Below, piece by piece: positions 11,985-23,150 of a stretch of DNA of 64,000 bases (the stretch's first letter is position 1; each line of letters starts with the position of its first letter). Source of the stretch: Erythroxylum novogranatense (Eukaryota; Streptophyta; Magnoliopsida; Malpighiales; Erythroxylaceae); contig CM057235.1 in NCBI GenBank assembly GCA_029891385.1, positions 11,607,501 through 11,671,500 of the forward strand, given 5' to 3'. Made by a program: the position numbers and the translations under genes. The notes under the pieces were generated by a model. The model was not told the origin of the DNA. It made no database searches and saw only the letters and a program-made list of their open reading frames with translations.

Positions 11985-12157
11985 CTACACTTACAAGTCT
12001 CACGCAACAATTAGACTCTATAGTTAAAACACAAGAAATATTAGAACAAAGATTAGAAGTAGTAGTACAAACTCAAATAGAAATTCTAGCCCTCATTAAA
12101 CAAGTAAACAAAAATATTCCATACTATCTGAGTCATAACAATAAAGGTGATCATTGA
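11981..12157 (+). CDS. Small coiled-coil ORF of the endogenous caulimovirid (58 aa, may be truncated)
   Basis: The ATG at 11981 overlaps the stop of the movement-protein frame as ATGA, the arrangement caulimovirids use for coupled translation of neighbouring ORFs. The product is intact over 58 codons and rich in Leu, Val, Ile and Gln in heptad-like spacing (LTQQLDSIVKTQEILEQRL onward), so a coiled coil is likely. In several genera a short coiled-coil protein after the movement protein is a virion-associated or aphid-transmission type factor, but the identity here is inference. The stop at 12155-12157 falls where the viral orientation seems to flip, so the native C-terminus may be missing. Confidence 0.5.
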   Translation: MTTLTSLTQQLDSIVKTQEILEQRLEVVVQTQIEILALIKQVNKNIPYYLSHNNKGDH

Positions 12158-12404
12158 AATCAAAGATAATATCATCATCGTCTAATCGTACTATATATGC
12201 TATATTAGTATCTAATTGAAATATAATCCTCCATAAATAATCTAAAGTAATATTGAGATAATAAAGACTAACATCTAGATAAAATAAGATGTGATCGGAA
12301 GGAATTAATATTATGCTAAGAAAGCGAAATAATAATAATGGTTGTAATTGAAAAATTAGACATGCATAGGCGATAATTGATAAATGAGTGAATATAAACA
12401 GTAA
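12096..12404 (-). other. Open minus-strand frame without ATG, possible viral remnant
   Basis: An uninterrupted minus frame of 102 codons lies downstream of the two small viral ORFs, bounded by TAA on both sides. It contains an acidic block DDDDIIFDF. It overlaps the plus-strand coiled-coil ORF by about 60 bases. In AT-rich DNA this length is borderline. It could be a piece of another viral ORF or chance. Confidence 0.25.
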
Positions 12405-12435
12405 TTAAAAAAATTATGCTAAATGAATAGTCATA

Positions 12436-12678
12436 TTAATCAATGAGAAATTTCATGTCATATTGAAGTGCTAATCTATCTGCCTTTACTGAATTATAAA
12501 TATAACGTGTTTGATCTAATAAAATTTGTGCATTTATTAAAAGTTGAGAACACTAATGTTGTTTAGCTAAAACAATATGATCCTTGTATAATTGAATAAA
12601 TTTCTTCTGTTCTTCTTCTATTTCCTGATAAACTCGAATTTGTTGCCTAAGTTGTTGTCGATAATCAAAATAAGACAT
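12436..12678 (-). pseudogene. Small viral ORF B, paralogue of ORF A, one in-frame stop
   Basis: It starts with MSYFDYRQQLRQQIRVYQ two bases after the stop of ORF A (TAA-GT-ATG) and ends at TAA 12436-12438, about 80 residues, with one TAG at 12553-12555. It is charged and helix-prone. Its first 40 residues match ORF A in pattern: Tyr-Phe-x-Tyr-Lys/Arg at the start, a QQI block, then His and Ala-Lys near residue 35-40. Tandem duplication followed by divergence is the simplest reading. It is placed in the viral segment by its neighbours; function unknown. Confidence 0.5.
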
Positions 12679-12680
12679 AC

Positions 12681-13013
12681 TTAATTAATGAGAGTAGAAA
12701 GTTTTGATACAAGTTGCTTGTGGACTGATGCTATTTCTGTAATACATTCCTTAAGAAACTTAATTAAGTCATCTACCTGCTTCATGAGTAGTGCTACGGT
12801 ATTCTTGATTTGTTGAGTTTCTTGATAAAGAGGGTGATTTTCTGAAACTTGAAACTTAGGGTCGATGTATAAATCATGTGCTTTCTTACTATGTGCTATA
12901 TATTGTGCTATCATTCCTTCATAACGAGCTTCGTGTTTATCTAAACGTTGAATTTGCTGCTTGAACTCATGCTTGTAATGAAAATATGAATATGTCATGC
13001 TCAAATGAATCAA
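12681..13013 (-). CDS. Small viral ORF A, 110 aa, helix-rich, intact
   Basis: The frame is intact from Met at 13013 (or the better-matching Met at 12998, beginning MTYSYFHYKHEF) to TAA at 12681-12683. The product is Lys-, Gln- and Glu-rich, with a C-terminal half (QIKNTVALLMKQVDDLIKF and on) in heptad-like spacing, suggesting an oligomerising coiled coil. Caulimovirids such as badna-like genera carry one or two small ORFs of this size ahead of the long polyprotein. Placement here on the strand opposite to the movement protein shows rearrangement. No enzyme motif is visible. Confidence 0.5.
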   Translation of the reverse strand: MIHLSMTYSYFHYKHEFKQQIQRLDKHEARYEGMIAQYIAHSKKAHDLYIDPKFQVSENHPLYQETQQIKNTVALLMKQVDDLIKFLKECITEIASVHKQLVSKLSTLIN

Positions 13014-13017
13014 AGAG

Positions 13018-14163
13018 TAATCATTTTTGCTTCTAATTAACCATTAATTCGACCAAGCCCAACATTCAATTATGGGCTTCTAAAACCTCCATTTATATTT
13101 CTTACTTAGCTTGATAACCTTCCTTAAAGCCAAGTGGGGAATTTTATTGGACTTTGATAATTCAAGCTCCAATAAGCCCATAATTAATTCAATCTTATTA
13201 GAATTAATTCTAGCTTATTAACTAAATGTCATTCCACTAAAGACAATTAGTTGAACTCTTGAATTATTAAATATTATGAGAATACATATTTTATGTCCAA
13301 CTGCAAAACCTATTTAGAACCTTATTATAACCATCCGCACAACAAAGGGTAAAATTACCGTTTTGCCCTTATGTTGGTTTTTTCTTCTAGATCTCCCGTT
13401 TTACATTATATGGTGATTAACACATAAGATCTCATCTTGGTGTCAGGACTTGATGGGTAGTTAGTCCATCAAACTACTGGTGCCAGTTTAATCACCAAAT
13501 CTCCTTAAAATATCTATAAGTGATGATAGCACTATAAACTCTTTATTTGATTGAATGTTCCCTGATACATGTTTCAATTAATAATTCCGACATGCAGACA
13601 CTGGATTAATACTCTGTAAAAATCCATTCCAATCATATCAAGAATTATAATGAAACATATATGAGTTCACCACTCATCAAGATTATGGTTCATAATAAGC
13701 GAATGCTTAAGTTGTATGTTTTAAGATTAAAGTAACGACCCACTTTATTCTTGAAAACATACTTGATTCCAGATTCATTTAATAGTGCCATTATCCATAG
13801 TCTACTACCATGATATGAAACTCATCATTCCCTTTAAATAAACTCCTTTACTTATATGGAGATAAATTGCAACATTACAGTCTAAACCATAATCAAGTGA
13901 CCAACTTGATTATTCAACTGTGAATCAATTAATTCAGATTCTAATAATATACTTGTTTCCTATACATCATTATGTATATGTATATTACTTATAAAAGAAT
14001 CTTGGTACCTTTTGACCAGATATATAACGTTCACTTAGATAAAACCAAACTCTTTTGTTTTATTAATAATAAATATTTCCATTACAAAACTGTAACTGAA
14101 GAAGATAAAGTTACATGTAAATACACTTGCTTTCTAGGGCACTATATTTTCATAACTCCAACA
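13018..14163 (-). mobile_element. Copia-type LTR (solo or remnant)
   Basis: On the minus strand the segment begins TGTTGGAGTTATG at 14163. It continues with the AGTGCCCTAGAAAGCAAG block and long AT-rich low-coding DNA typical of dicot copia LTRs. The inner end is set only approximately, where viral sequence begins near 13013. No gag-pol follows on either side and no clear target duplication was found. Confidence 0.55.
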
Positions 14164-15891
14164 TTAGAAACTTAAAACAATGGAGAATATTTTTCTAGAA
14201 GAGAGTATTGTCAAATTACTTCAATTGCTTTGTCTAATTGATCATGGAAAATATACCCGAAGGCCTGGAATTTAGGAGATGTTATAAGAAGTAATGAGAG
14301 TTTTGATAATGTGTGATCATATAATGTTGGAATAACATTAGTGAGTGAATTATTGGTATTAAAGCACCAGAGACATGTGTAAAATGGAGATGAAGTGGTT
14401 CATATGATTAAATTTGTGATTAAAAAGAGGAGTAAAGTGTATCTAGTAAAAGTGAATAAGTGAGTTTTGAAAACAAATGATGCAAAAAAATGAGAATGTG
14501 ATAAAATGTGAAATTTGATAATATGCTCAGAATTGTCATTGAGCATACATTGTATATATTCCATTTATAAAATTGTGTAGAAATAAATGCTTATAAGTGT
14601 GCCATTGTTAATGTGAGTGCAACGTGTGTTTTGCATAAATGGGTTGTGCAGATTAAAAGTCTGCATTCAGGCATTTCTAGAATTTGGAAACAAATGCTAA
14701 TCTGAAGCGTACTGTGAGTAGACCTATATGGTCTCATTTCATTGTTTGTTTTATTTGAATTTTTGTATTGATTGATTTCTAAATGTGATTGATTGTATTG
14801 GGTTCTGGACAGAAGGTCTGATGATCGTGTTGTTAATTAGGATATTGAAGTGATACTTGTATGTGAATGAGATTAAATAAGTGTGCATAGTTTGACTGTT
14901 AAATGCTGGACCACGGTTCGATGATAAATGTGTATTGAATGTGTTTTTGCATATGAATGAAAGTGTGATTTTCAACTTTAATGTTGAATGTCGGATTAAG
15001 GTCCGATGATATATGAATGTGAATGAATGGGAATTCGTAAATATGATTGATGCATTCCATTGGATGAATGCATGAAATATAATGACAGTTGTGACCAGAG
15101 TAACCAACGATCAGAGCTTAAATCTCAACGAGTGAAAATGCTCAAAAATGAATCAGAGCCTCTGGCTCAATGTTTAATGAGCCCTGTATCCCCCAAGTGA
15201 ATAAGGAACAGTTATCAATGAGCCCTATATGGGGCAGTTTAGGCACTTGGTCACAACAAAGTAACAAATGGAAAGTGGGTCTTAGGTGCATTGCATATGC
15301 ATAAAATGAATGATTAAGTGTATTGAATGTGAAGTGTGAAATTGAATGTGAAATGTGAAATAACGTGAAATGTGAATTATGTGTTATGTGACTGGGTGAT
15401 CCATCGATGATGGTCACTCATTGAGTTTGCAAAACTCACCCAAAATTTGCAAATATTTTTCAGGACTCAGAAGAATACCCCATTAGGCAAACGAGAGTAT
15501 AATGATTGCATGCAAGGAAAAGATAGAGGTCAGGATCAGTTGACACCTGCATTTGTATTTTCCTATTTTTGTATAACTTTATATATTCAAAAATGATTGT
15601 ACAAATGTGTTTACGTTGTAATGTAAAGACATTATGTCTAAGTGTTTTGTATTTATAATGGGCCGCAAGTGATTAGTGAATCTCTGATGAGTTGTGTAAC
15701 TGAAAATGTTTATGAACGAAATAAAGTGGGCTTAAATTAATTTCTGATTTATGCGTATTTGGATGTATAAAAAAAAATTTATATTGAGTTTTTGACTGTC
15801 TAAGTGATCTAACATACCATCCTCGGGGGACACAAACCCAGATATCACCCATCGATGTTGGGTTCGGGTCTTGCAGGAGTGGGGTGTTACA
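14164..15891 (+). mobile_element. 3' part of a gypsy LTR related to element B
   Basis: It contains the blocks also present in element B's LTR: a CCATCGATGATGG motif followed by a stretch resembling TTTGCAAAACTCACCCAA and TTTTTCAGG (near 15395-15465). It ends ATCGATGTTGGGTTCGGGTC and GTGGGGTGTTACA at 15891, the same type of LTR end as at 44900. The left part of the LTR is missing. No gene is present. Confidence 0.7.
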
Positions 15892-16967
15892 CAACGTGCA
15901 CGTGACATTCTTGAGGGACTACCACAAACCCACATAACACATATTTCATAACTTGTAAACTTGTTGCCCAAAATGGCACTTCTTGAAAACTTGCTTTTCA
16001 TATACTTGATATATATTTTGAAAACCATTCTTGAAAACACGATTCCATAAACATGCATCTTTTTAAAGAGAAATCCCTTTTCAAAGTTTTTTCATCAATC
16101 ATTAACACAATTCATATACAACCATGTAGCACATTCTTACAACATAATCAAAATAATAAATGCACATGATTAAAGTAGTTGAAAATCTTTTATTGTCATT
16201 TCTTGAAAGAAACTTTAAAGACTTATTACTTAATTATAAAAGTGAAACCCAACTTGAATTTTCTTGCTTATAACTTGCTCAAATGTGCTTCTCCTCTTGC
16301 TCCTCTTGCCTCCCTTGATTTTCTTCAACATTGATACAAATCCAAAATCAATAGGAATTCCAAAAGAGAACCCAAAGAAACATATACATAAAATGGGTCC
16401 TAGAATACTTAAACACATGCATTTTCTAAGCTCTTTGTAACAAAACCTTTTCAAAATCCAAAGCATTAAAATGTTCTTACCTTAAACCTTCACCAGATGA
16501 AGAGATTTTTGGTTCAAAAGAAAGCTCTTATCTTCCTCTACCTTTTTCCCTTCTTGCACAGCCTCAAAATCACTCTTTAAGACTATGAAAAATCAAAACC
16601 TAACATACTATCTTCTTTCTCTTCTTTTTCTCCTTTTTTGTGCTTCTCTCTTCTCTCTTTTCTTCAACCACGTTGTTGGCTTCTTCCAACTCAAGCCCAC
16701 CCTTCATCTTCTCTTTTTTTTTATACCCATTATGATTGCATAATGTCCATTTTTCCCTTCATTTAAAAGCCTTATTATTTCTAAACTTATGTGACTTGCC
16801 AAAATTACCCTTACACACTCTTACTACTTTAATACTTCATTTCCCTTAACCTATGTCATATTATCTTACTCACATTAGCAAGCTCATTAATTCTAACATA
16901 TATAAATCTAACGAGACCCCAAAATTAATTTAATCATGCTTATTTTAAAAAAAATCAGGGGCCAACA
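15892..16967 (-). mobile_element. Minus-strand gypsy LTR fragment
   Basis: Read on the minus strand, it starts TGTTGGCCCC at 16967, the usual gypsy LTR opening. It is AT-rich with a CT-rich run at 16608-16720 and no open frame of note. It is cut off at 15892 against the preceding plus-strand LTR end. Confidence 0.5.
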
Positions 16968-16975
16968 ATTCCTTA

Positions 16976-17548
16976 GCCTTGTGTTTCTTATATCACCTCT
17001 ACACCTTATAGCAATCCACAAGCCTTTGAACTAAAAGTTTTTTTTTGGAGACCAATCCTCTTTTTTCTTCAATATCTCCCCCAAACTATTAAAGTAGGCT
17101 TCTTGTTTGTATCACCTCTATTAAAGGTCATGAAGGAAGGGGCTAATGCTTGGGTCTACCATTGTCGAGTTCTTAATGGGAAAGAGATTATCCTTCTCCC
17201 TCCTTAAGGTTTGGGCTATGAAACTATAAAAGCGATAGAAGTGTAGAGGGCTGGTTTAAGTGATATTAAATGTAAATCAATTAATCCTATTCAAGTTTGC
17301 TTCTAAGTAGAAAACTTTACAGATCATTGAAGAAGGTCCTCGACACTTTAATATTTTGCCTATATTCTTGAAAATATGCAAAACATAAATCAAGTTAGGA
17401 GATACAATGTAGAAGATAATGCCTTTGTGGGTGAAATTTTTCCAAATTTATTTAGAGTATTGGTTTATTAAGGGATTAAGCTTGTCAATATGTTTTCTTG
17501 GCAATATGTATGCATGAAGCCACTTCCACTAGGAAATGAGTTGGTTAT
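16976..17548 (+). pseudogene. Decayed DUF4283-type ORF1 remnant, copy 1
   Basis: The stretch is about 575 bases and aligns by eye with 19108-19690. Broken translations keep a family-like run: a hydrophobic LEYW-x-IKGL segment, FLGN, then an ATSTR-type end (the last is better in copy 2). This pattern belongs to the DUF4283 domain found in ORF1 of plant LINEs and in LINE-derived genes, where it precedes a CCHC knuckle and binds nucleic acid. Many stops and shifts are present. Homology stops exactly at 17548, where an LTR begins. Confidence 0.5.
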
Positions 17549-18540
17549 TGTAAGGCTCTAATAAATACCCTAGAAGCATTATAGTATTTCTAGGGTGTGT
17601 TAATTAGTTAACATAAAGAATTAAGTGTATCTAAACATAGTAAGGGACATAATGGTAATTAATTAAAAGACAAAGGTAATTTGGTAATTTCTTCATTTAG
17701 GCATGGACATGAATAATTATATATGAGTTATGGACTAGAATGAAATCAATTGATAAATTATATACCAATCTAGGAATTAAAGGAAGAAGAAGGACCAAGT
17801 GCACAATTTTGCCAAAAATCAACATATGCACTAATGGGATTGAAATATGTGTAAGATTAGAAACTTCTTGAAGTGGGAAGTACAAGAGTGGGGAGAGGGA
17901 TGTGTATAGAGTGTTTAAACTCCAAAATTTTCTCTTCTCACCTTCTTTATATTCCATCTCCTTAATCACATCATTTTACATAAGGAATCAAGCTAATGCT
18001 AGGTGAAAATCAAGGTAAAAGTTTGCGGTTTTCTTTTCATCTTCATCTTATGAAGAGATAGAATTATAAGGTTGGATATGGGATTGAGATATGTATTTAT
18101 GGTGTTATAGTTGGTGAATCAAGCAAAGCTAATGGGGAAGCAAAGGAAGAGTACTAAAAGAAGAGTTAATTAGAAAATTTCAAGGTTTGAGACTCCACTT
18201 AGTTAATTACTATATTTGTGTATATTTGAATGTGTACAAAGATTGATTTAGTCATGGAATGATTGCTAGAATGGTGATTTGGTGTTACTTTGCATGAACT
18301 AGTTAAATATGATAAAAGATAGTTACGTTTAATGAAATTTTGTCTTAGGTTCACGGTTCACTCGAACCAATCCTTTTTCTTTGGCCATAACTTGGCCTAT
18401 AAACCTCCAAATTGGGTGACTTAAACTAGAAATGGATTTTAAGACATAGAAATAAAATTCTCTAGAAGAGACCTAAACTTAATTTTGGCTTTATGATATT
18501 GGGAATTGAGATAAAAAATGATGACTTGATGTTGCCTCTA
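17549..18540 (+). mobile_element. 5' part of a gypsy-type LTR inserted in the DUF4283 remnant
   Basis: It starts TGTAAGGCTC immediately where copy 1 of the LINE-like remnant ends. It includes the gypsy LTR phrase GGCCATAACTTGGCCTATAA near 18382-18401. The right boundary is uncertain because the 3' end of the LTR is missing. No gene is present. Confidence 0.45.
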
Positions 18541-19107
18541 TATTAGAGTAGCTTGTGATGTTTGGTGTTGATCTTATATTAGATCCCATGCTCATTCTTT
18601 TCTCCTATGTTTTCCCTCTAATTGCTCATCTCTGATTTTTTTTAGTTCTTGCATCACTTCTACTTTAGCTACATATCATTGCCCATTTCTTGATTCTAAT
18701 TTTTAGTTATTTCCTTTTCTTTCTTCATTCCATCCTTGTCGTTCTCTCTATATGATCAAGTGTAATTTGGGGATTCTAATTTTTTATTCTTCTCACTCCT
18801 GAACTTACTATTTGGAGATTGAATTTTTGAAACTTTCTCTTCAACATTTATGCATGTTTTTTATTTCATTCCTTATAGCTGACACCCACGATTCTTAATA
18901 AATTCTTAGTTCCATCTCGCTTCATAAAGTCTCACTTTTACCCCCTTCTCTTCCCACTTTTTGAGCTCCTCTGTACCTCCCCCTAGGTTTAGTTTACTAG
19001 TTCCTATTCCACTCCTAGCCTATTTTCTCAACTTGATCTAGTTCATTAGACTCAATAACTCAATAAATCAATACCTCCTTCTCCTCCCATCCATTGATCA
19101 TTCCCTA
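18541..19107 (+). other. CT-rich non-coding stretch, unassigned
   Basis: It is pyrimidine-rich, with many short CTTCTC/CTCCTC runs and stops in all frames. It leads directly into the second DUF4283 copy, so it may be decayed sequence of the same element. Nothing else is recognised. Confidence 0.3.
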
Positions 19108-19860
19108 GCCTTGTGTTTCTGGTGTAACCTATAAACCTTATGGCAATCCACAAGTCTTTGAGCTAGAAGTTTATTCTTAAAGACTCATCCTTAACTTTCT
19201 TTAATATCTCCCCGAAACTGTTAAAGAGGGCTTCTCGTTTGTATCATGTCTATTGGAGGTCTTGAAGGAGGGGAGTAAAGCTTGGGTCTTTACCAGTATC
19301 AATTTCTTAATGGGAAAGAGATTATCCTCCCCCCTCTTCAAGGTTTGGGCTATGAAGCTGTGGAATCTATAAAAGTGTAGAGGCCTGGTTGAAGTGATAT
19401 TAAATGTAGATCAACTAATCCTATTTAAGTTTTCTTCCAAAGAGAAAACTTTATAGATTATTGAAGAATGTCTCTAGCATTTTAATATTTTTTCCTATAT
19501 TCATGAAAATATGGAAATCATAGATTAAGTTAGGAGATATAAAGTAGAAGATAGTCCCTTTGTGGATGAAATTTCACCAAATTCCTTTAGAGTATTGGCC
19601 TATTAAGGGATTTAACTTGGTGGTAAGTTTTCTTGGAAATATAATCTATAAGGATGAAGCCACTTCCACTAGGAAATAAGTTGGTTATGCTAGGTTAGAC
19701 ATAAGTGTGAGTTTAAACAACATACTTCTGGTGGAATTCCTATCCTTAAATTGGGAGATAAAGAAATTTTGATCCATGATAATATAAAAGTTTCATACTG
19801 ATGGCATCCATTATTGCTTTACGAGGGAAAGCTTAAGTACCCATGAGAAAGAAGTTCAAA
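19108..19860 (+). pseudogene. Decayed DUF4283-type ORF1 remnant, copy 2
   Basis: Reading with tolerance for stops, the segment gives VPLWMKFHQIPLEYWPIKG, then FLGNIIYKDEATSTRK, a stop, and VGYARLDISVSL. This is the classic end of the DUF4283 domain leading to a zf-CCHC_4 region in plant LINE ORF1 proteins. It reaches further 3' than copy 1, whose tail was cut by an LTR. Several frames are needed, so the copy is dead. From 19861 to 20029 nothing is recognised. Confidence 0.6.
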
Positions 19861-20029
19861 ACTAGATTTTGTGAAGAGCTAATGAACCAAGTAGCTTAGC
19901 TAGCTCTACCCTACATGAATTAATGAATCAAAATGTTAAAGTTATAGAAATTTTTTACATTACAAATATGAGAACCACATCCTTTAAATAATACTAAAGA
20001 ATGTGAAACAAAAGTAAAAGATTGATCTT

Positions 20030-21380
20030 AACCATAAATATACATGAAGAAGTAGGTTTTTTAAGCCTCTCATCTTTCAAATTAGGAAGACAAGATTTAC
20101 AATCCCTCTTCTAGTGTCCACAACTTCATAATGTAAATATATGCCCTTATCATTGTCTTTATTCTTAATACCACCTTTTGGCTTTGTTACTTGAGAGAAG
20201 CCTTTTGTTCCTTATTCTTATTCTTCTCAGAGCTCTTTTCCTTGCATTTGGAACAATCATAAAAAAGAACATCATTGGATTCCTCCTTACGGGATCCCTA
20301 TTTAATCTTTAGCATATCTAATAGTAAGTAATTCATAATGAACTGTGAAAAGCTCAGAGTAATATACTGAAACACCAAATCAATGCTTAACCCTTAATCT
20401 ATAACATAACCAAATTGGTTTAATTTTTTAATATATTCAATCATCTTTAGTACATGTAATTCAACTGAAAATCCTTCTACCATCTTTCATTGATATAATG
20501 CTATAGAAGTATCATAACATTCCACTTTAATTTTGGTACCAAAAAATGCTTTAAGATGCATTATTATAGTTAGAGCATTTATGTTTTCATAGTCCTTTTG
20601 AAACATGGAAGATTAGCTAGCCCATATCACATATTTATTATTGTGATTACGCTCAAAATAATGACCACACCTAGTATCAATTAGTGGGAGAGAAATAATA
20701 ATAACAAAAGTACACAAGAATTTACATGGTTTGGCTATAAAGCCTACGTCCATAGGCAAAAGGATTAAAGGAATTTGACTATGTGAATCAAGAAAATTAC
20801 AATAATGTTACTCAAATTACCTTACTACCTATTATCCCAATACACCCAAAACTCACTCTTAGTTAAGGCTTAATTTATTACCTTAAGAGGACTCTTTACC
20901 TTACTTCTTGTTTTCTCTCAAATGAGAAGTCTCTATTTATAGGAGAAACCATGGTCAAATTTGTGGCAATAAATTTACCTTGTGCCATTCAATCTTGGCC
21001 ACTCAAAGTGACAAACAAATGACCACTTACATGGTACCACACATTTAAGCAAATAATGATGAGTAAGTTAGCCAACAATTCATGATGGTAGAAAAATTGA
21101 TTTCTTTTGTCCCTACCATTGATCATTCAAACCACTATCTCAATGTTTATCTTGTTCCAAATCATCAATATGCACTAACATAGATTTAATACTTTATTAG
21201 CTACATCCGTACTAAACTTTGGTGGAAGTGGAGTGTCGAGAACATACAATTTCTTTTCTCACCTAAAAACACTTCTCAAGCTTCAAAACCATTTCATTAA
21301 ATTGCATCCAGTAAGCTTATTATCATCAAAGATGCTTATCAAGGATAGATCAGTATTCATCTTCTTCTGACAACTAAAAG
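20030..21380 (-). pseudogene. Decayed Ty1/copia gag, interrupted
   Basis: On minus, 21380-21180 gives the copia gag start (DDNKLTG, Trp-Phe, SLRSVFR, EKKLYVLDTPLPP). After an interruption, 20650-20340 continues with ALTIIMHLKAFFGTKIKVE, KMVEGFSVE, LHVLKMIEYIKKLNQFGYV and SIDLVFQYI, matching the UBN2/gag domain that forms the virus-like particle. A degraded zinc knuckle (SCGH-x-KRDC) lies near 20098-20130. At least three in-frame stops are visible. No protease, integrase or RT follows below 20030. Confidence 0.72.
20664..21178. mobile_element. Unclassified insertion inside the copia gag remnant
   Basis: About 500 bases separate the two collinear halves of the copia gag. The piece carries TTTACATGGTTTGGCTATAA followed by AGCCTACGTCC (20721-20753), a phrase I have seen in short non-coding plant repeats. 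It has no coding capacity. Ends and target duplication could not be fixed by eye. Confidence 0.35.
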
Positions 21381-22139
21381 ACATAACAAAGCAAGTGTTA
21401 GTTTATGCCATAAAATCAAATAAAATAAGGACTTTAATAAATATTTGATTATTCCCATTATTTTTTTAAAAATAATTGATCTTGAGTTTACCAAAATTAG
21501 GTAGATTACAATTTTATCAATCATATCTTATATGACTCTTAGATTCATTAAGTGACAAAACTTTTCCAAAATATATCTTATTTATTATTCCTAACCTTGC
21601 ATCTAAAATTCATATGATTATGAGTTTGCTCATCCAAATCATATAAATTTAGCTAAGTAGGATCCATTCATTAAAGATAAAACATATTCAGTGAAACAAA
21701 CCTTGAATTTACTTAACAAGCATTAAAATAAATATAACTTTGATTTTATTCTTAAATAATGGAAGTCAATAACCATGTTCTTAACATGTAAATATTTAAT
21801 TGAGGGATTTACAATTTCAAAATTTTGGTCTCATAAAAATATAATCTCATTATATTAATAATTTCTAACATAATCAAATTATGAAAGAAATCCTTTAAAC
21901 TATTTTTCTTGATTCTAATTATCGATTTTTATAATTCAACTCTTTTAAAAATTAAATCAAATTAAAAATGTTCCTAATAAAATAATCCTTTGAAAAAAAT
22001 TCAAACATTTAGTAAAATACTTCTTTTTTTTTTGGAATTTAGATCAATTAAATCAACTTAAATAAAATTAAGGCTTAAAACAAATAAAAATTAAAATGAA
22101 AAAGGTGTTGGGATTTTAAATAAAAGAAGATAAATAAGA
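21381..22139. other. AT-rich stretch, nothing recognised
   Basis: It has short homopolymer runs, no open frame and no clear repeat. It may be decayed copia or gypsy DNA. Confidence 0.3.
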
Positions 22140-22144
22140 TGGGA

Positions 22145-22726
22145 TAAGATAAAGATTAAAGAATACTTAGCTACTGTGAGATTCCCCTATTTCAAATCGA
22201 GAAATTCCTTCCTCTTTCTATCCAGGTAGATCTTGGGCATATAGTTCTCTTTGAAGACCCTCAAAAACTCTTCCTAAGTTAATCTACATGGTCGGACTAA
22301 ACAACCAGGAACGGTCTTCCACCACTGATAAGCTAGACCTTGTAATAACGAGATGACATAATCAAACCTCTCGTCCAGTTCATAATCCATCTGGTCCAAT
22401 ATTCTTTTTGTCCTCTCTAACTAGCTCTCTGTCTTAGCAAGGTTTGTACTTCCATAGAAGTCTATAGCTTCTTATTTTCTAATCTTTTCATACCTCCTTT
22501 CTTTCCTCTCAGGTATTCTTAGGGGCGTTGGTTTAGACTGGGGAATAGGAGACTCGCTATTGGCTACTATTGACTTAAGGTCAATTGATTCAACCACTTG
22601 GTCCCCTACGACGAACGACCTAGAACAGACAACAATTGACATCACTATACAAATTTCTCACTAGATATCATATTAAACAACTCCTGTATATCCTTGGAGA
22701 TGCCAAACCATGCTCTAATACCAAAA
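22145..22726 (-). pseudogene. Decayed chromovirus gag with its primer-binding site
   Basis: On minus, a primer site reading TTTTTGGTATTAGAGC lies near 22706-22726, one base off the initiator-Met consensus. Downstream, the Retrotrans_gag domain is readable: RILDQMDYELDERFDYVISL, LLQGLAYQWWKTVPG, EEFLRVFKENYMPKIYLDR, KRKEFLDLK, GNLTVAKY, with stops between blocks. This order is that of Ty3/gypsy chromovirus gag, the capsid protein, and matches the plus-strand gag at 27540-27830. The remnant ends at about 22145 in AT-rich DNA. Confidence 0.72.
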
Positions 22727-23150
22727 ATTATATTATCCCACTTCTATAGAGCATATACCTGTCATTCTAGATAACATTCGAGCATATACCCCACAGAAGC
22801 AGCATGTTAGAGCAGTCACATCACTTATCATGGCATCATATAGAACATAAACATTTCAAAAAAACTAAGTTCTCCCATTTGATTCATGAACAGAAGCATA
22901 CATTGTCATTACATTCCTTGCATTTGATTCATAAACATAAATATCCATTGTGTTATTACACTCATAACTTTTGTTTATACAATATATGACATGCCAAAGT
23001 TCACTACTCTATACAATGTGTACAATATAAAACTAGGTACTTGACCAAAATATTCCATCTAGATGCTTTAGTATTAGTTGACAAGACCTTTGAGCCATTC
23101 TTGGTTCCAAAATGGACAATGCTAGGTTGCTACTAGATGGTTGATTGAGC
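22727..23150 (-). mobile_element. LTR-side flank of the decayed chromovirus
   Basis: This lies just upstream (minus) of the primer site, where the element's LTR should be. It is AT-rich with no gene. The outer limit is a guess, because the next recognisable feature is the Tat/Athila-type LTR. Confidence 0.35.
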
